Shown: positions 33,933 to 41,685 of the stretch, one piece after another
Layout of the letters: each line of letters opens with the position of its first letter
Position numbering within the stretch: position 1 is the stretch's first letter
Origin: an uncultured Eubacteriales bacterium
GTDB lineage: Bacteria > Bacillota > Clostridia > Oscillospirales > UBA644
Assembly (NCBI GenBank): GCA_905207625.1
Contig: CAJLLT010000018.1
Coordinates: forward strand, 1-41,685
Length of the DNA: 41,685 nucleotides
Direction: 5' to 3'
Translations under genes and position numbers: made by a program
The notes under the pieces: generated by a model
What the model was told of the DNA's origin: nothing
What the model saw: the letters and a program-made list of their open reading frames with translations, nothing else
Database searches by the model: none

Positions 33933-35996
33933 TTATTTCGGATTTAGGCGGTGCAGTTTATGCAAATTACACAAAACATACTCCGGAACGGTTCCCGACA
34001 CCTTAACCGAAGAAGTTTTTCCGAATACGGTATTGTCCACACACACCTGCCATACCGATACGGTGCAGGTGGCAACATTGACGGTAACAGGCGTCTTTAT
34101 GCGCAGGGTTGAAGGGTCAATGTATTCCGTGGATGAACCCTTGAGCCAGTCGTTGAAATAAATGGTACTTGATCTTGTGAAGTTTCTGCCCGTGACGTAA
34201 ATATACCCGTCCTTCTCATAGCAGTCCTCTATCTCGGGATCAATCAGTCCTATCCTGAGGTCGGTGGCGGTATGAGCCTTTCCTCCGATGGAGTAATGAT
34301 CTCCGTACAGAAGGTCGTACTGCAATACTCTCATATCAGACGTGTAGGAATCGCTGCCGGATCTTGAAACGTGAAGATTTATCATCGGTGCGCCTTCAAG
34401 TGTCATACCGTTGGACTGTAGGACCTTCGGCATAAGTCTGTACGCAGGAATATCCTCGTCAGCCGTAACGACACCGGTATCGTAGTTTGTCCAGATTATA
34501 TATTCGGTCTTGTAGATGTCGCCGTACGACACTTCTTCCGGATCTATATCCAGTGCCGGAAGATGATCCCCGTAAAAAACGATACATACCGGCTCGTCAT
34601 AATCCGTATATTTCTCAACAAAGGATCTCACCAGATCATCACATTCATGAAGCTGGTTGACATAATACTCCATCTCACATCTGCGGACGTCATTCTCTCC
34701 ACCCGAAACTTTTATACTTCCGAAATCACCGGGAACAGTAGGATATTTGCCGTGTGTCTGAACCGTGATCGCAATCACGAAGTCCCGTTCCGCACTGGAT
34801 TTAAGGACCTTGTCTACCTGTTCGAGCAAAACGCCATCCTTTGCCCAGCCGAGATCGTTGTACTCTACGTTCTGCATATATTCAACCGGTATGAACGTGT
34901 CAAAACCAAGCTTTGAATAGACCCTGTTGCGGTCATAAAACGTAGCGGTATTGTTATGGAGAGAAGTGCATCTGTATCCCTGTTCCCGGAGAGCATAAGC
35001 GATACTCTCGCAGGTCTGACTCCTGAGCACAGTCACAAAGGGAGTTTCCCCCAGGCCGAAATAGTCCAGACTCATGCTTGTCAGCACTTCGAACTCCGTA
35101 TTTGTCGTTCCGCCTCCTATGGTGGACACGGTAAGCAGCCCTGAAGGATAGTCCCGCTTCAGTTCTCTGAAAGTCGGTACCGGATCTTCCGAAAAAGTAA
35201 AATCGTTGAGATATGTGGGGTCGAAAAACGACTCCAACTGAACAAATATTATATTGGGTCTCTCCGCCGTGTCCGTTTCCACATCTCCGATCTTTGACAG
35301 CACCTTCTCCACCTTATCCCGACTGTAGCCTTCGGGCTGCTTTATCCCCTTGTCAAACACACTCAGGGAAAAGCATGCGGTGAAACCATACCGGTCATAG
35401 GCATCTATCAGATTGTCGCAGTGGGAAGCTATTGCATCGGTACGGACAGTATACACAAGAACCCCGGCGAGTGTCGCAACGCAGACAAGGCTCGCAGGCA
35501 GGCATATCTTCAGATTCACCCCGGTTTTTTTCGGCATGCGGATGAAAGCTAAAATTATCCCGCCTATGACCGCGACAGCTCCGGCTATTATCAGAACAAT
35601 CTGCCATACGGTCAGATAAGCTCCGGCAATACCGTTCGCATGGAGAAACACCTCAATATCCACCGCCGAAAACGGTGTCTGACGGAAAAGTCTCACCACA
35701 AAATTGATTATTCCGAGCAACAGCCAGAAGACCGAAAGCAGAAATACGGCGAAGGTCCTTCTCTTGAGGTAAATGACAAGAAGGTAAAACGTCAGTATTA
35801 TCAGGACATTGCTCAGAAACTGCAACGGATTGGCAGCAACGAACTCCGCCGCGAGAAGAAAAGATTTGCGGTTGAGTATTTCAATAACAAAAACGATGAG
35901 CAGGGATAGAATCAACATCCCCAGCGGTATGTGGCGGTCAAAAAACGACTCCGCCGCAGAAAAGAACGGTTTCTTTGTTTTCTCTGTCTTGTTCAT
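33933..35996 (-). CDS. LTA synthase family protein with C-terminal beta-sandwich domain
   Basis: A 687-residue membrane enzyme. About five N-terminal helices (to residue 190) precede an extracellular sulfatase-fold domain (about 245-565). The metal site includes NIIFVQLESF, the GGGTTNTEFE loop has the nucleophile Thr at about 297, and YGDHLPAL supplies the Asp-His pair. Such enzymes polymerise glycerolphosphate from phosphatidylglycerol onto lipoteichoic acid or related glycolipids. After the enzyme domain is an extra segment of about 110 residues with YIYVTGRNFTRSSTIYFND and TLRIKTPVTV, resembling an IPT/TIG-like Ig fold. The ATG at 35996 has AGGTGA upstream; a GTG at 36008 is less likely. 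It follows the DUF3842 gene by 66 bases in the same direction. Confidence 0.9.
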   Translation of the reverse strand: MNKTEKTKKPFFSAAESFFDRHIPLGMLILSLLIVFVIEILNRKSFLLAAEFVAANPLQFLSNVLIILTFYLLVIYLKRRTFAVFLLSVFWLLLGIINFVVRLFRQTPFSAVDIEVFLHANGIAGAYLTVWQIVLIIAGAVAVIGGIILAFIRMPKKTGVNLKICLPASLVCVATLAGVLVYTVRTDAIASHCDNLIDAYDRYGFTACFSLSVFDKGIKQPEGYSRDKVEKVLSKIGDVETDTAERPNIIFVQLESFFDPTYLNDFTFSEDPVPTFRELKRDYPSGLLTVSTIGGGTTNTEFEVLTSMSLDYFGLGETPFVTVLRSQTCESIAYALREQGYRCTSLHNNTATFYDRNRVYSKLGFDTFIPVEYMQNVEYNDLGWAKDGVLLEQVDKVLKSSAERDFVIAITVQTHGKYPTVPGDFGSIKVSGGENDVRRCEMEYYVNQLHECDDLVRSFVEKYTDYDEPVCIVFYGDHLPALDIDPEEVSYGDIYKTEYIIWTNYDTGVVTADEDIPAYRLMPKVLQSNGMTLEGAPMINLHVSRSGSDSYTSDMRVLQYDLLYGDHYSIGGKAHTATDLRIGLIDPEIEDCYEKDGYIYVTGRNFTRSSTIYFNDWLKGSSTEYIDPSTLRIKTPVTVNVATCTVSVWQVCVDNTVFGKTSSVKVSGTVPEYVLCNLHKLHRLNPK

Positions 35997-36032
35997 AGTC
36001 GGTTTCACCTGATGATATTGAATATTTCGGTA

Positions 36033-36061
36033 TTGACAAAGTTACGTCTGTATGGTATAAT
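36033..36061 (+). promoter_or_regulatory. Perfect sigma-A promoter on the plus strand, antisense to the DUF3842 gene
   Basis: A perfect TTGACA (36033-36038), a 17-base spacer (36039-36055) and a perfect TATAAT (36056-36061). Transcription would start near 36068, just inside the 3' end of the minus-strand DUF3842 gene. The next plus-strand gene begins at 36635. Confidence 0.75.
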
Positions 36062-36062
36062 T

Positions 36063-36497
36063 TCAGCGCTGTGCCGTATCTGCCCGGGATACGCTTTCCG
36101 CAAGCCTCCTGACGGCGTCGCGGACATATTCACCAAGGGTCGGTTCGCGGTCGGAGAGCGATGCGATAACCGTACTGCATTTTGCTACCGGTATCAGTAT
36201 TTTCACGGCTCCGGAACGGGCGACGGCGGTCGCCATATCCGCGGTGACTTCACCAAGCAGAGAGTCCGCAAGAACGATTCCTATGGGACCGAGGATAAAA
36301 TCAGCACCGGGAGCGTTTACCCTTACGGGATTTTCACCGGTCGCCGCATGGTCAGCACCGGCCTTCAGCATGGCCGCAGTGGCAATACTGTTTGTGCCTA
36401 TGGCAGTGACCGTGGCGGACGGGACGGACTTTTTTATTTCTTCCACGAGCGTCTTTCCTATTTTTCCGCCCTGGCCGTCAATTATCAGTACATTCAT
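36063..36497 (-). CDS. DUF3842 family protein
   Basis: A 144-residue cytoplasmic protein with an N-terminal nucleotide-binding-like strand and glycine loop (NVLIIDGQGGKIGKTLVEEI). Family landmarks follow: AIGTNSIATAAMLKAGADHAATGENP, and GPIGIVLADSLLGEVTADMA. The function of DUF3842 is unknown; the fold looks Rossmann-like. The ATG at 36497 was chosen because the glycine loop begins directly after it; AAAGG is 4 bases upstream and GGAGG further up. A consensus promoter lies about 70 bases upstream. It probably shares a transcript with the LTA synthase-like gene. Confidence 0.88.
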   Translation of the reverse strand: MNVLIIDGQGGKIGKTLVEEIKKSVPSATVTAIGTNSIATAAMLKAGADHAATGENPVRVNAPGADFILGPIGIVLADSLLGEVTADMATAVARSGAVKILIPVAKCSTVIASLSDREPTLGEYVRDAVRRLAESVSRADTAQR

Positions 36498-36566
36498 AAG
36501 CCTTTTTAAAACCTCCGCAACAGATGGTTTCCGGGATCGCATATTACCTGTCCCGAAACCGGGTAC

Positions 36567-36595
36567 AGTATACCACAGTCCGTCCGTATTGTCAA
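36567..36595 (-). promoter_or_regulatory. Sigma-A promoter for DUF3842 (and LTA synthase-like) genes
   Basis: On the minus strand TTGACA (36595-36590), a 17-base spacer and TATACT (36572-36567), about 70 bases before the DUF3842 ATG. A weaker plus-strand pair TTGTCA-N16-TATGAT (36589-36616) overlaps its -35 back to back. Confidence 0.83.
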
Positions 36596-36634
36596 GAACA
36601 CCTTTAATTATATGATTTATCAGGAGATACAACC

Positions 36635-38542
36635 ATGGAACAGAGATGGAAGATCAAGACCCCGAAAAAAAGTATTGTCTGGGATGTAGGACAAAACGAC
36701 TCCCACTATGAAGATTATGAAATGGGCGGGTATTATTGCGCCCATATACTGAAATACGGCGTAAACGAGGACGGGACACTTTCCCTATTCCATCACCCAG
36801 TATTTCCCACCGTCCGGATACGTCCGAATAACACCCACGCCTCATTTCAGAGAGATACCGCCGACAGCCTTGTATCGGAAATGTACATAAACGGCGAAAA
36901 ACTTACGGAATATCCGCGCCAGATAACAATTGACGGAACGCTCTGCATCCGTTCCGATGCGGGCAACGGAATCAGCACCGTACGTCACTTCTACCCCTCC
37001 ACATTCAACCGTATAGCCTATGAAAGATTTACCGTTGAAAACAACTCGGACAACGATGTGGAATTCCGGCACATAAGCGAAAATGAGCGCATACTTTACC
37101 GTGAAACGGGATGTATGGGCATAACCCAGCTTGTCTGCGACAGTTCCTTTATAGGAAAAACGGTGATACCGGCACACGAAAGCTTCGTGTTCTACGTCAT
37201 GATAACCGGAAGAGTGGCAAATGAGCCTTTCCCCAGGGAGGATCCGGAGAAGGCACTTTGCGACCGTTACGAGAACATTGACCGCCTTACTTCATTTATG
37301 CAGATTGAAACCGGCGACGATATAATTGACACGTTTTTCACCTTTGCCCTTATCCGTTCCGGTGAAAGCATCTTCAGAACCAGAAGCGGACTTCTTCATT
37401 CTCCCGGAGGATACTCCTATTATGCCGCCGTATGGTGCAATGACGAGGTTGAATATGCGGGACCGCACTTCGCCTTCACCGGTGACCATGACCTGCTCGA
37501 AGCGTCTATGAACGCTTACAAACTGTATATGCCCTTTATGGACGACAGTTACCAGCCGATCCCCTCTTCCATTGTAGCGGAGGGCTTCGATTTCTGGAAC
37601 GGTGCAGGCGACAGGGGCGATGCGGCGATGTACCTGTACGGTGCCTCCCATTTTGCTTTGATATCCGGGGACAGGGAAAAAGCAAGGCAACTCCTCGGTG
37701 CCATAAAATGGTGTGCCGAATACTGCGAACGCAAAAAGAACAGATCCGGTGTGATAAAGTCCGACAAGGACGAACTCGAAGGACGTTTCTCTGCCGGTTC
37801 CGCCAACCTCTGCACCTCCACACTCTGCTACAGCGGACTCAGGACTTCTGCGATCCTGCTGCGTGAATTCGGAGAAAACGAGCTTGCGGACACATACGAA
37901 AAACGGGCAGACAAACTGGCAAAAGACATCGAAAAATACTTCGGTGCGAATGTGGGCGGATTTGAAACCTACCGCTACCATAAAGGCAACGAACTTCTCC
38001 GTTCCTGGATTTGCATGCCCCTTTGCGTGGGTCTTACAGGAAGAACAGAAGGCACCGTCAAAGCTCTTACATGCGACGAAATGCTCACCGAAAACGGTAT
38101 TCTTACTCAGCAGGGAACAAAAACCTTCTGGGACAGAGCCACACTGTATGCCCTCAGAGGAATCTTCGCCTCCGGATACACCGAAAAGGCGACCGATCTG
38201 CTTCTGACTTACTGCAAAAACAGACTGCTCGGTCAGAGAGTACCCTATCCGGTAGAAGCGTATCCGGAAGGAAACAAACGCCACCTCAGCGGCGAAAGCG
38301 CACTCTTCTGCAAAGTATTCACGGAAGGACTTATGGCAATAGAACCTCTCGGCTTCAACACCTTCTCCATAAAGCCCTGCCTGCCGGAGGAGATCGACCA
38401 CATTTATCTCAGAAAGATCCACGCCTTCGGAACAGTATTCGACGTGGAAATGGAAAAGGACGGCTTCAGGGTCCGCAACTATAACGGAACCATCCTCGGC
38501 TCGGGAAAATACGGCCAGAAGATAGTGATCAGAACCATCTGA
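36635..38542 (+). CDS. Six-hairpin glycosidase-like protein
   Basis: A 635-residue protein without a signal peptide, so likely cytoplasmic. The N-terminal 215 residues look like a beta-sandwich domain (TLCIRSDAGNGISTVRHFYPS, ERFTVENNSDNDVEFRH). From about 225 there is a helical repeat region typical of an (alpha/alpha)6 toroid, with YYAAVWCNDEVEYAGPHFAFTGD, DFWNGAGDRGDAAMYLYGA and a C-terminal SGESALFCKVFTEGLMAIEPLGF followed by a short beta cap. This architecture recalls GH78, GH94, GH95 and relatives. I cannot assign the family or substrate. AGGAG lies 8 bases before the ATG. A downstream small gene follows after 5 bases. Confidence 0.85.
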   Translation: MEQRWKIKTPKKSIVWDVGQNDSHYEDYEMGGYYCAHILKYGVNEDGTLSLFHHPVFPTVRIRPNNTHASFQRDTADSLVSEMYINGEKLTEYPRQITIDGTLCIRSDAGNGISTVRHFYPSTFNRIAYERFTVENNSDNDVEFRHISENERILYRETGCMGITQLVCDSSFIGKTVIPAHESFVFYVMITGRVANEPFPREDPEKALCDRYENIDRLTSFMQIETGDDIIDTFFTFALIRSGESIFRTRSGLLHSPGGYSYYAAVWCNDEVEYAGPHFAFTGDHDLLEASMNAYKLYMPFMDDSYQPIPSSIVAEGFDFWNGAGDRGDAAMYLYGASHFALISGDREKARQLLGAIKWCAEYCERKKNRSGVIKSDKDELEGRFSAGSANLCTSTLCYSGLRTSAILLREFGENELADTYEKRADKLAKDIEKYFGANVGGFETYRYHKGNELLRSWICMPLCVGLTGRTEGTVKALTCDEMLTENGILTQQGTKTFWDRATLYALRGIFASGYTEKATDLLLTYCKNRLLGQRVPYPVEAYPEGNKRHLSGESALFCKVFTEGLMAIEPLGFNTFSIKPCLPEEIDHIYLRKIHAFGTVFDVEMEKDGFRVRNYNGTILGSGKYGQKIVIRTI

Positions 38543-38547
38543 ACACA

Positions 38548-39294
38548 ATGGATATAAAAAAGCTGATACTGGAACGCTGTGAAAACACCATTACAACAAG
38601 GGAAAAGCTGAAAGAGCAGATCGGGGGCAACCCGGAACTGATCGACAGTGCCGTTGACGGACTGCTGTCAACAGACGGGGCATATATGATCCACCGGAAA
38701 ATGATCAGCTTCGTATACAAACAGCACCGTTTGTCACAGATTTCGGGAAAAGCCCTGAAAACGGCAGAATACCTTTCCTCGGTACTGCCGGAATCCACCC
38801 CTGAGATCACGGACTTTTCGGCGTACGAAAAGTATTCCGGAATACACCCGGGAATAAAACCTGTTTTTGTCACCGTATCCGGAAACCCCGAAGAGGCGGA
38901 AAAACATCTCCGGAAAGACTGTGCCGATGTTATCTGTGGGAAGGATGCAGAAAACGGAAAGTATGAACCAATAACGGATGCCCCGGTTGTTCTTCTTTCC
39001 GGGAACACCGGCGGCAAACCTTTCAGGGACAGATACAGTTTCGGTTCTGCGGAAAAGATGCTGTATCTGATGCTTGCATTTCCCTCAATCTTCGGTCTGA
39101 CGACAAAAACAGACAAAACGGAGCTCATACGCGCCTTTGTATCGGAATACAGAATAAACTACAGTATTTTTCTCGGATTATTCGGATACAGACACGGTGT
39201 AAAAATGCGGAAAACTCTGCTTGCGACACCGGAGTACGCGTTTCTCATTAAACGGATGAGAGAACTGTTGGACGACCCGTCAATAATGTACTGA
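38548..39294 (+). CDS. Hypothetical protein, linked to the glycosidase-like gene
   Basis: I do not recognise this 248-residue soluble protein. The first 75 residues have a helix-turn-helix-like pattern (TITTREKLKEQIGGNPELIDSAVDGLL, then a short SFVYKQ strand), as in a winged helix. The middle is a mixed region, and the C-terminal 80 residues are helical (KMLYLMLAFPSIFGL, YSIFLGLFGYRHGVKMRKTLL). There is no signal peptide or clear membrane segment. It starts 5 bases after the glycosidase-like stop without a recognisable SD, suggesting coupled translation, and ends at a terminator. Confidence 0.8.
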   Translation: MDIKKLILERCENTITTREKLKEQIGGNPELIDSAVDGLLSTDGAYMIHRKMISFVYKQHRLSQISGKALKTAEYLSSVLPESTPEITDFSAYEKYSGIHPGIKPVFVTVSGNPEEAEKHLRKDCADVICGKDAENGKYEPITDAPVVLLSGNTGGKPFRDRYSFGSAEKMLYLMLAFPSIFGLTTKTDKTELIRAFVSEYRINYSIFLGLFGYRHGVKMRKTLLATPEYAFLIKRMRELLDDPSIMY

Positions 39295-39301
39295 AAAAGA
39301 T

Positions 39302-39332
39302 AAAATACCACTCCGTAAAGGGGTGGTATTTT
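39302..39332 (+). terminator. Terminator of the glycosidase-like / hypothetical gene pair
   Basis: A 13-bp stem with one G-T pair (AAAATACCACTCC/GGGGTGGTATTTT), loop GTAAA, ending in ATTTT on the plus strand, 7 bases past the stop codon. Confidence 0.85.
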
Positions 39333-39344
39333 CATTGCGGAAAA

Positions 39345-39373
39345 TCTCCCGGAAGACAATGTCTTCCGGGAGA
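39345..39373 (-). terminator. Terminator of the DegV-family gene
   Basis: A perfect 13-bp stem TCTCCCGGAAGAC/GTCTTCCGGGAGA with a 3-base loop, followed on the minus strand by TTTTCC. It lies about 25 bases past the DegV-family stop. Confidence 0.85.
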
Positions 39374-39397
39374 CCGTTATTGATATCGGAACACGTA

Positions 39398-40246
39398 TCA
39401 GTCTTCGATGTAGAGGACACCGAGGGTATTCGGTCCGCAGTGAGAAGAGACCGTGCATCCGGCACGGGTCACAAGGACCTCGTCGAAAAGTCCGGAAGCC
39501 TTAACCATAGCCACAACTTCGTCAGGCAGAGTCTCATCGGGGCAGGAATGAGTTACGAAAACTCTTCTGCGGTTGTATCTGACCCCTTCTCTCTCAAGCT
39601 GTTCCTTTGCATATGAAGCAAATATGGTCTTTATATTTCCTCTGTACTTTTTGCCGACGGTCATCTTTCCGTCCACCACGAAAATACTGGGACGGAGGCG
39701 AAGCAGGTTTGCCCCCAAAGCGGCAACCGCAGAGCATCTGCCGCCCTTGTAGAGATAATCTATGGAGTCCACGACAAAGCTTGCCCGGACACGTCCCACA
39801 ACCTGTTTTACCTTTTCGGCGATCTCAGCCGCAGACAGTCCCTGTTCGCGAAGATCGCAGGCATAGAGGACGGAAAGTCCGGTTCCGGTGGAAAGATTCT
39901 GGGAGTCGACCACATATACGTTATCAAAGTTCTCGGCGGCAATGCAGGCATGCTCATAAGAGCTTGAAAGCGCGGAGCCCAACGAGATATGAACCACATC
40001 GTATCCTTCAGAAACAAATTTCCCGAAGAAATCCTTATAATCACCGTCGCTTCTTGCCGCAGTCTTGGGAAGGACGCCGGTCTTTGCAACATAGGCATAA
40101 AGATCGTCAGCGGTTATGGATACACCGTCAAGAAAAGTATCGTTCCCGGCCGTTACGAAAAGCGGCGAGGTATGGATATTATACTTTTCAAGCAAAGGTT
40201 TCGACAGATCACAGCTGCTGTCGGAAGTAATCAGTATCTTATTCAA
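39398..40246 (-). CDS. DegV family fatty-acid-binding protein
   Basis: A 282-residue EDD-fold protein that binds fatty acids; characterised relatives (FakB) present the fatty acid to the kinase FakA for phosphorylation. It begins NKILITSDSSCDLSKPL and contains DGVSITADDLY, VVHISLGSALSSSYEHA, VDSQNLSTGTGL and the basic loop KKYRGNIKTI. I favour a TTG start at 40246 because GGGGGT lies 6 bases upstream and the family begins with this strand; a GTG at 40276 would add ten unusual residues. It is monocistronic, with a promoter and terminator. No fakA-like gene is next to it. Confidence 0.93.
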   Translation of the reverse strand: MNKILITSDSSCDLSKPLLEKYNIHTSPLFVTAGNDTFLDGVSITADDLYAYVAKTGVLPKTAARSDGDYKDFFGKFVSEGYDVVHISLGSALSSSYEHACIAAENFDNVYVVDSQNLSTGTGLSVLYACDLREQGLSAAEIAEKVKQVVGRVRASFVVDSIDYLYKGGRCSAVAALGANLLRLRPSIFVVDGKMTVGKKYRGNIKTIFASYAKEQLEREGVRYNRRRVFVTHSCPDETLPDEVVAMVKASGLFDEVLVTRAGCTVSSHCGPNTLGVLYIED

Positions 40247-40343
40247 AACGTAACCCCCGTAATACCGGGCGGGCACTGCCCTGCACCGTTTACTTGTTTT
40301 TTCGGCAAGCAGAAAAAAATTTCTTGCAAGACTTACTCCCGAC

Positions 40344-40372
40344 AGTATATCACATTTTCCGTAATTTGTCTA
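40344..40372 (-). promoter_or_regulatory. Sigma-A promoter for the DegV-family gene
   Basis: On the minus strand TAGACA (40372-40367), a 17-base spacer and TATACT (40349-40344). The predicted leader is about 90 bases, with a T-rich stretch but no recognisable riboswitch. Confidence 0.75.
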
Positions 40373-40424
40373 TACCTTCCCTTCAATTTCGGTCCGTGTT
40401 TGCAGTTTCTTCATAAATTATCCC

Positions 40425-40453
40425 TTGTAAAACAGCGTTTAAAGTGATATAAT
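40425..40453 (+). promoter_or_regulatory. Sigma-A promoter for the methionine gamma-lyase family gene
   Basis: TTGTAA (40425-40430), a 17-base spacer and a perfect TATAAT (40448-40453), about 24 bases before the start codon. Confidence 0.72.
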
Positions 40454-40476
40454 TGACGGGAAATGAGGTGTTGCAC

Positions 40477-41685
40477 ATGAATATTGAGACTGTGATCAGA
40501 AATGCCGAACAGGCGGTGAAGCCGGTCTTCGAAAAAATAGACGAAACAGCGCAGATAAACACTGAAAAGGTCCTTAAAGCTTTCTGGGACAACAATGTGT
40601 CCGAGGCAATGCTGCACGGTTCCACCGGTTACGGAAACGATGACAGGGGCAGAGATACCCTTGAGGCTGTGGTTGCTCAGACATTCGGAGCGGAGGACGC
40701 TCTTGTAAGGCACACGTTTGTCTCCGGAACCCATACTCTCTGCACTGCTTTTTTCGCCTTGCTGCGTCCCGGAGACACACTGTATTCAGTGTCCGGGTAT
40801 CCCTATGACACGCTTCTTGAGACCATCGGGGTCCGGGGAGAGAAAGGCAAAGGCGCTCTTGCCGATTTCGGTATCAGATACAGGCATACGGAGCTTAATC
40901 CCGACGGCAGCCCGAATATAGATGAGATCAGAAGTGTCCTGAAAACCGATCCGTCCATCAGACTTGTCTTCATGCAGCGTTCCAGGGGATATGCGGCGAG
41001 AAGGACGCTCTGCCCGGAACACATAAAGCAGATATGTGACACTGTCAGAGAGTGCACGGATGCTCCGATAATGGTTGATAACTGCTACGGAGAATTCATC
41101 CGTCCTCAGGAACCCCTGAGCTACGGGGCGGATATTATCGCCGGTTCCCTTATAAAAAATCCCGGCGGCGGACTTGCCCAGACCGGCGGATATATTGCGG
41201 GGAAAAAGGATCTGGTGGAGCTTTGTTCATACCGCCACACCGCCGTGGGAATAGGAAAAGAAAACGGGGCGACACTGGATCAGCTTTCAAGGATGTTCCA
41301 GGGGTTTTTCATGGCGCCGCACACCGTTGCACAGGCTCTGAAGACCGAGGTTTTTGCGGCAAAGGTCTTTGAGGACTGCGGTTACAACGTTTCTCCTCTC
41401 TACAGCGAGGAACGGGACGACATAATACAGCAGATAACCCTGAACTCTGAGGAAAAAATGCTTGCGTTCTGCAAGGGCATACAGCACGCCTCCCCCATTG
41501 ACAGTTTCGTTACCCCGGAAGCATGGGAAATGCCCGGATATGCCGACAGAGTAGTCATGGCGGCAGGAACTTTCGTTCAGGGCTCATCTATTGAGCTTTC
41601 CGCCGACGGACCGATAAGAGAGCCATACGCCGTGTTTTTCCAGGGCGGGCTCACGTGGTATCACGCAAAGCTCGGCATTCTCATG
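40477..41685 (+). CDS. Methionine gamma-lyase family / 'aluminium resistance' PLP protein, 3' end outside window
   Basis: A partial gene: 403 codons are open to the last base of the window and the frame continues beyond. The sequence has a fold-type I PLP enzyme pattern: HGSTGYGNDDRGRDTLE, a phosphate loop region VSGTHTLCTAFFALLRPGD, the PLP-contacting Asp in IMVDNCYGEF (Asp201), and the Schiff-base Lys227 in GSLIKNPGG. This matches the YnbB family, annotated either as aluminium resistance protein or as methionine gamma-lyase-like; its true substrate is not settled. GAGGTG lies about 6 bases before the ATG. Family members are about 410-430 residues, so little is missing. Confidence 0.92.
   Translation, partial: MNIETVIRNAEQAVKPVFEKIDETAQINTEKVLKAFWDNNVSEAMLHGSTGYGNDDRGRDTLEAVVAQTFGAEDALVRHTFVSGTHTLCTAFFALLRPGDTLYSVSGYPYDTLLETIGVRGEKGKGALADFGIRYRHTELNPDGSPNIDEIRSVLKTDPSIRLVFMQRSRGYAARRTLCPEHIKQICDTVRECTDAPIMVDNCYGEFIRPQEPLSYGADIIAGSLIKNPGGGLAQTGGYIAGKKDLVELCSYRHTAVGIGKENGATLDQLSRMFQGFFMAPHTVAQALKTEVFAAKVFEDCGYNVSPLYSEERDDIIQQITLNSEEKMLAFCKGIQHASPIDSFVTPEAWEMPGYADRVVMAAGTFVQGSSIELSADGPIREPYAVFFQGGLTWYHAKLGILM

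Noticed and set aside
36589..36616. Proximal promoter TTGTCA-N16-TATGAT for the glycosidase-like gene
   Set aside because: It would start RNA at or inside the SD (36622-36626), leaving almost no leader; kept only as an alternative.
37292..38548. Long open frame of 418 codons antisense to the glycosidase-like gene
   Set aside because: Its composition is Cys- and Phe-rich and repeats no known domain; it mirrors the codon pattern of the real gene and has no SD. Similar antisense frames over the ATPase-permease fusion (30412-31980), recN (7629-8528) and valS (4113-4916) were rejected for the same reason.
1..41685. Mobile elements, CRISPR, toxin-antitoxin or defence islands
   Set aside because: No transposase, integrase, repeat-spacer pattern or paired toxin-antitoxin frames were seen. 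The CPBP protein is a membrane protease family member with no bacteriocin gene nearby.

Overview
The window comes from a moderate-GC, endospore-forming Firmicute of the class Clostridia. The evidence is a reduced spoVAC-AD-AE operon directly upstream of a complete spoIIIAA-AH operon, an Asp23-family gene next to nusB, and many AGGAGG-type ribosome binding sites and consensus sigma-A promoters. I cannot name the genus; an Oscillospirales-type gut organism is an inference. I see no rRNA, tRNA, CRISPR array, insertion sequence or prophage. Coding density is high and no gene-free stretch exceeds about 200 bases.

Layout. Bases 1-26943 are all minus-strand, so operons read right to left. (a) 25989-21741: glyA-rarA-nth-prmA, with a promoter and a strong terminator. 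(b) 21735-19813: spoVAC-spoVAD-spoVAE (dipicolinate channel), closed by a hairpin. (c) 19859-15411: spoIIIAA-AB-AC-AD-AE-AF-AG-AH (mother cell to forespore channel). (d) 15423-11400: an asp23-like gene, nusB, a TsaD-like paralogue, xseA, xseB and ispA. (e) 11335-3582: tlyA-nadK-argR-recN-tyrS-valS. (f) 3515-68: two half-transporters of a heterodimeric ABC exporter. The common Clostridial neighbourhood xseA-xseB-ispA-tlyA-nadK-argR-recN is recognisable in (d) and (e).

At 26083-28145 a membrane protein of unknown function (minus) and a CPBP-family membrane protease (plus) diverge from two good sigma-A promoters. From 33895 down to 28205 lies a purine salvage operon: xpt, a BMP-type lipoprotein, an ATPase fused to a permease, and a second permease. 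Further right are an LTA-synthase-like sulfatase-fold enzyme with an extra C-terminal beta domain and a DUF3842 gene (minus), then a six-hairpin glycosidase-like gene and a small unknown gene (plus), a DegV-family lipid-binding protein (minus), and a methionine gamma-lyase/'aluminium resistance' PLP enzyme (plus) cut by the window end.

The most interesting points are regulatory or architectural. The hairpin between spoVAE and spoIIIAA seems to combine a terminator, a candidate sigma-E promoter and a sequestered Shine-Dalgarno. A perfect sigma-A promoter is aimed antisense through the DUF3842 gene toward the glycosidase-like gene. The BMP transporter carries an ATPase-permease fusion, and the ABC exporter has complementary degenerate ATP sites. 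I found no convincing wholly new defence or mobile system.
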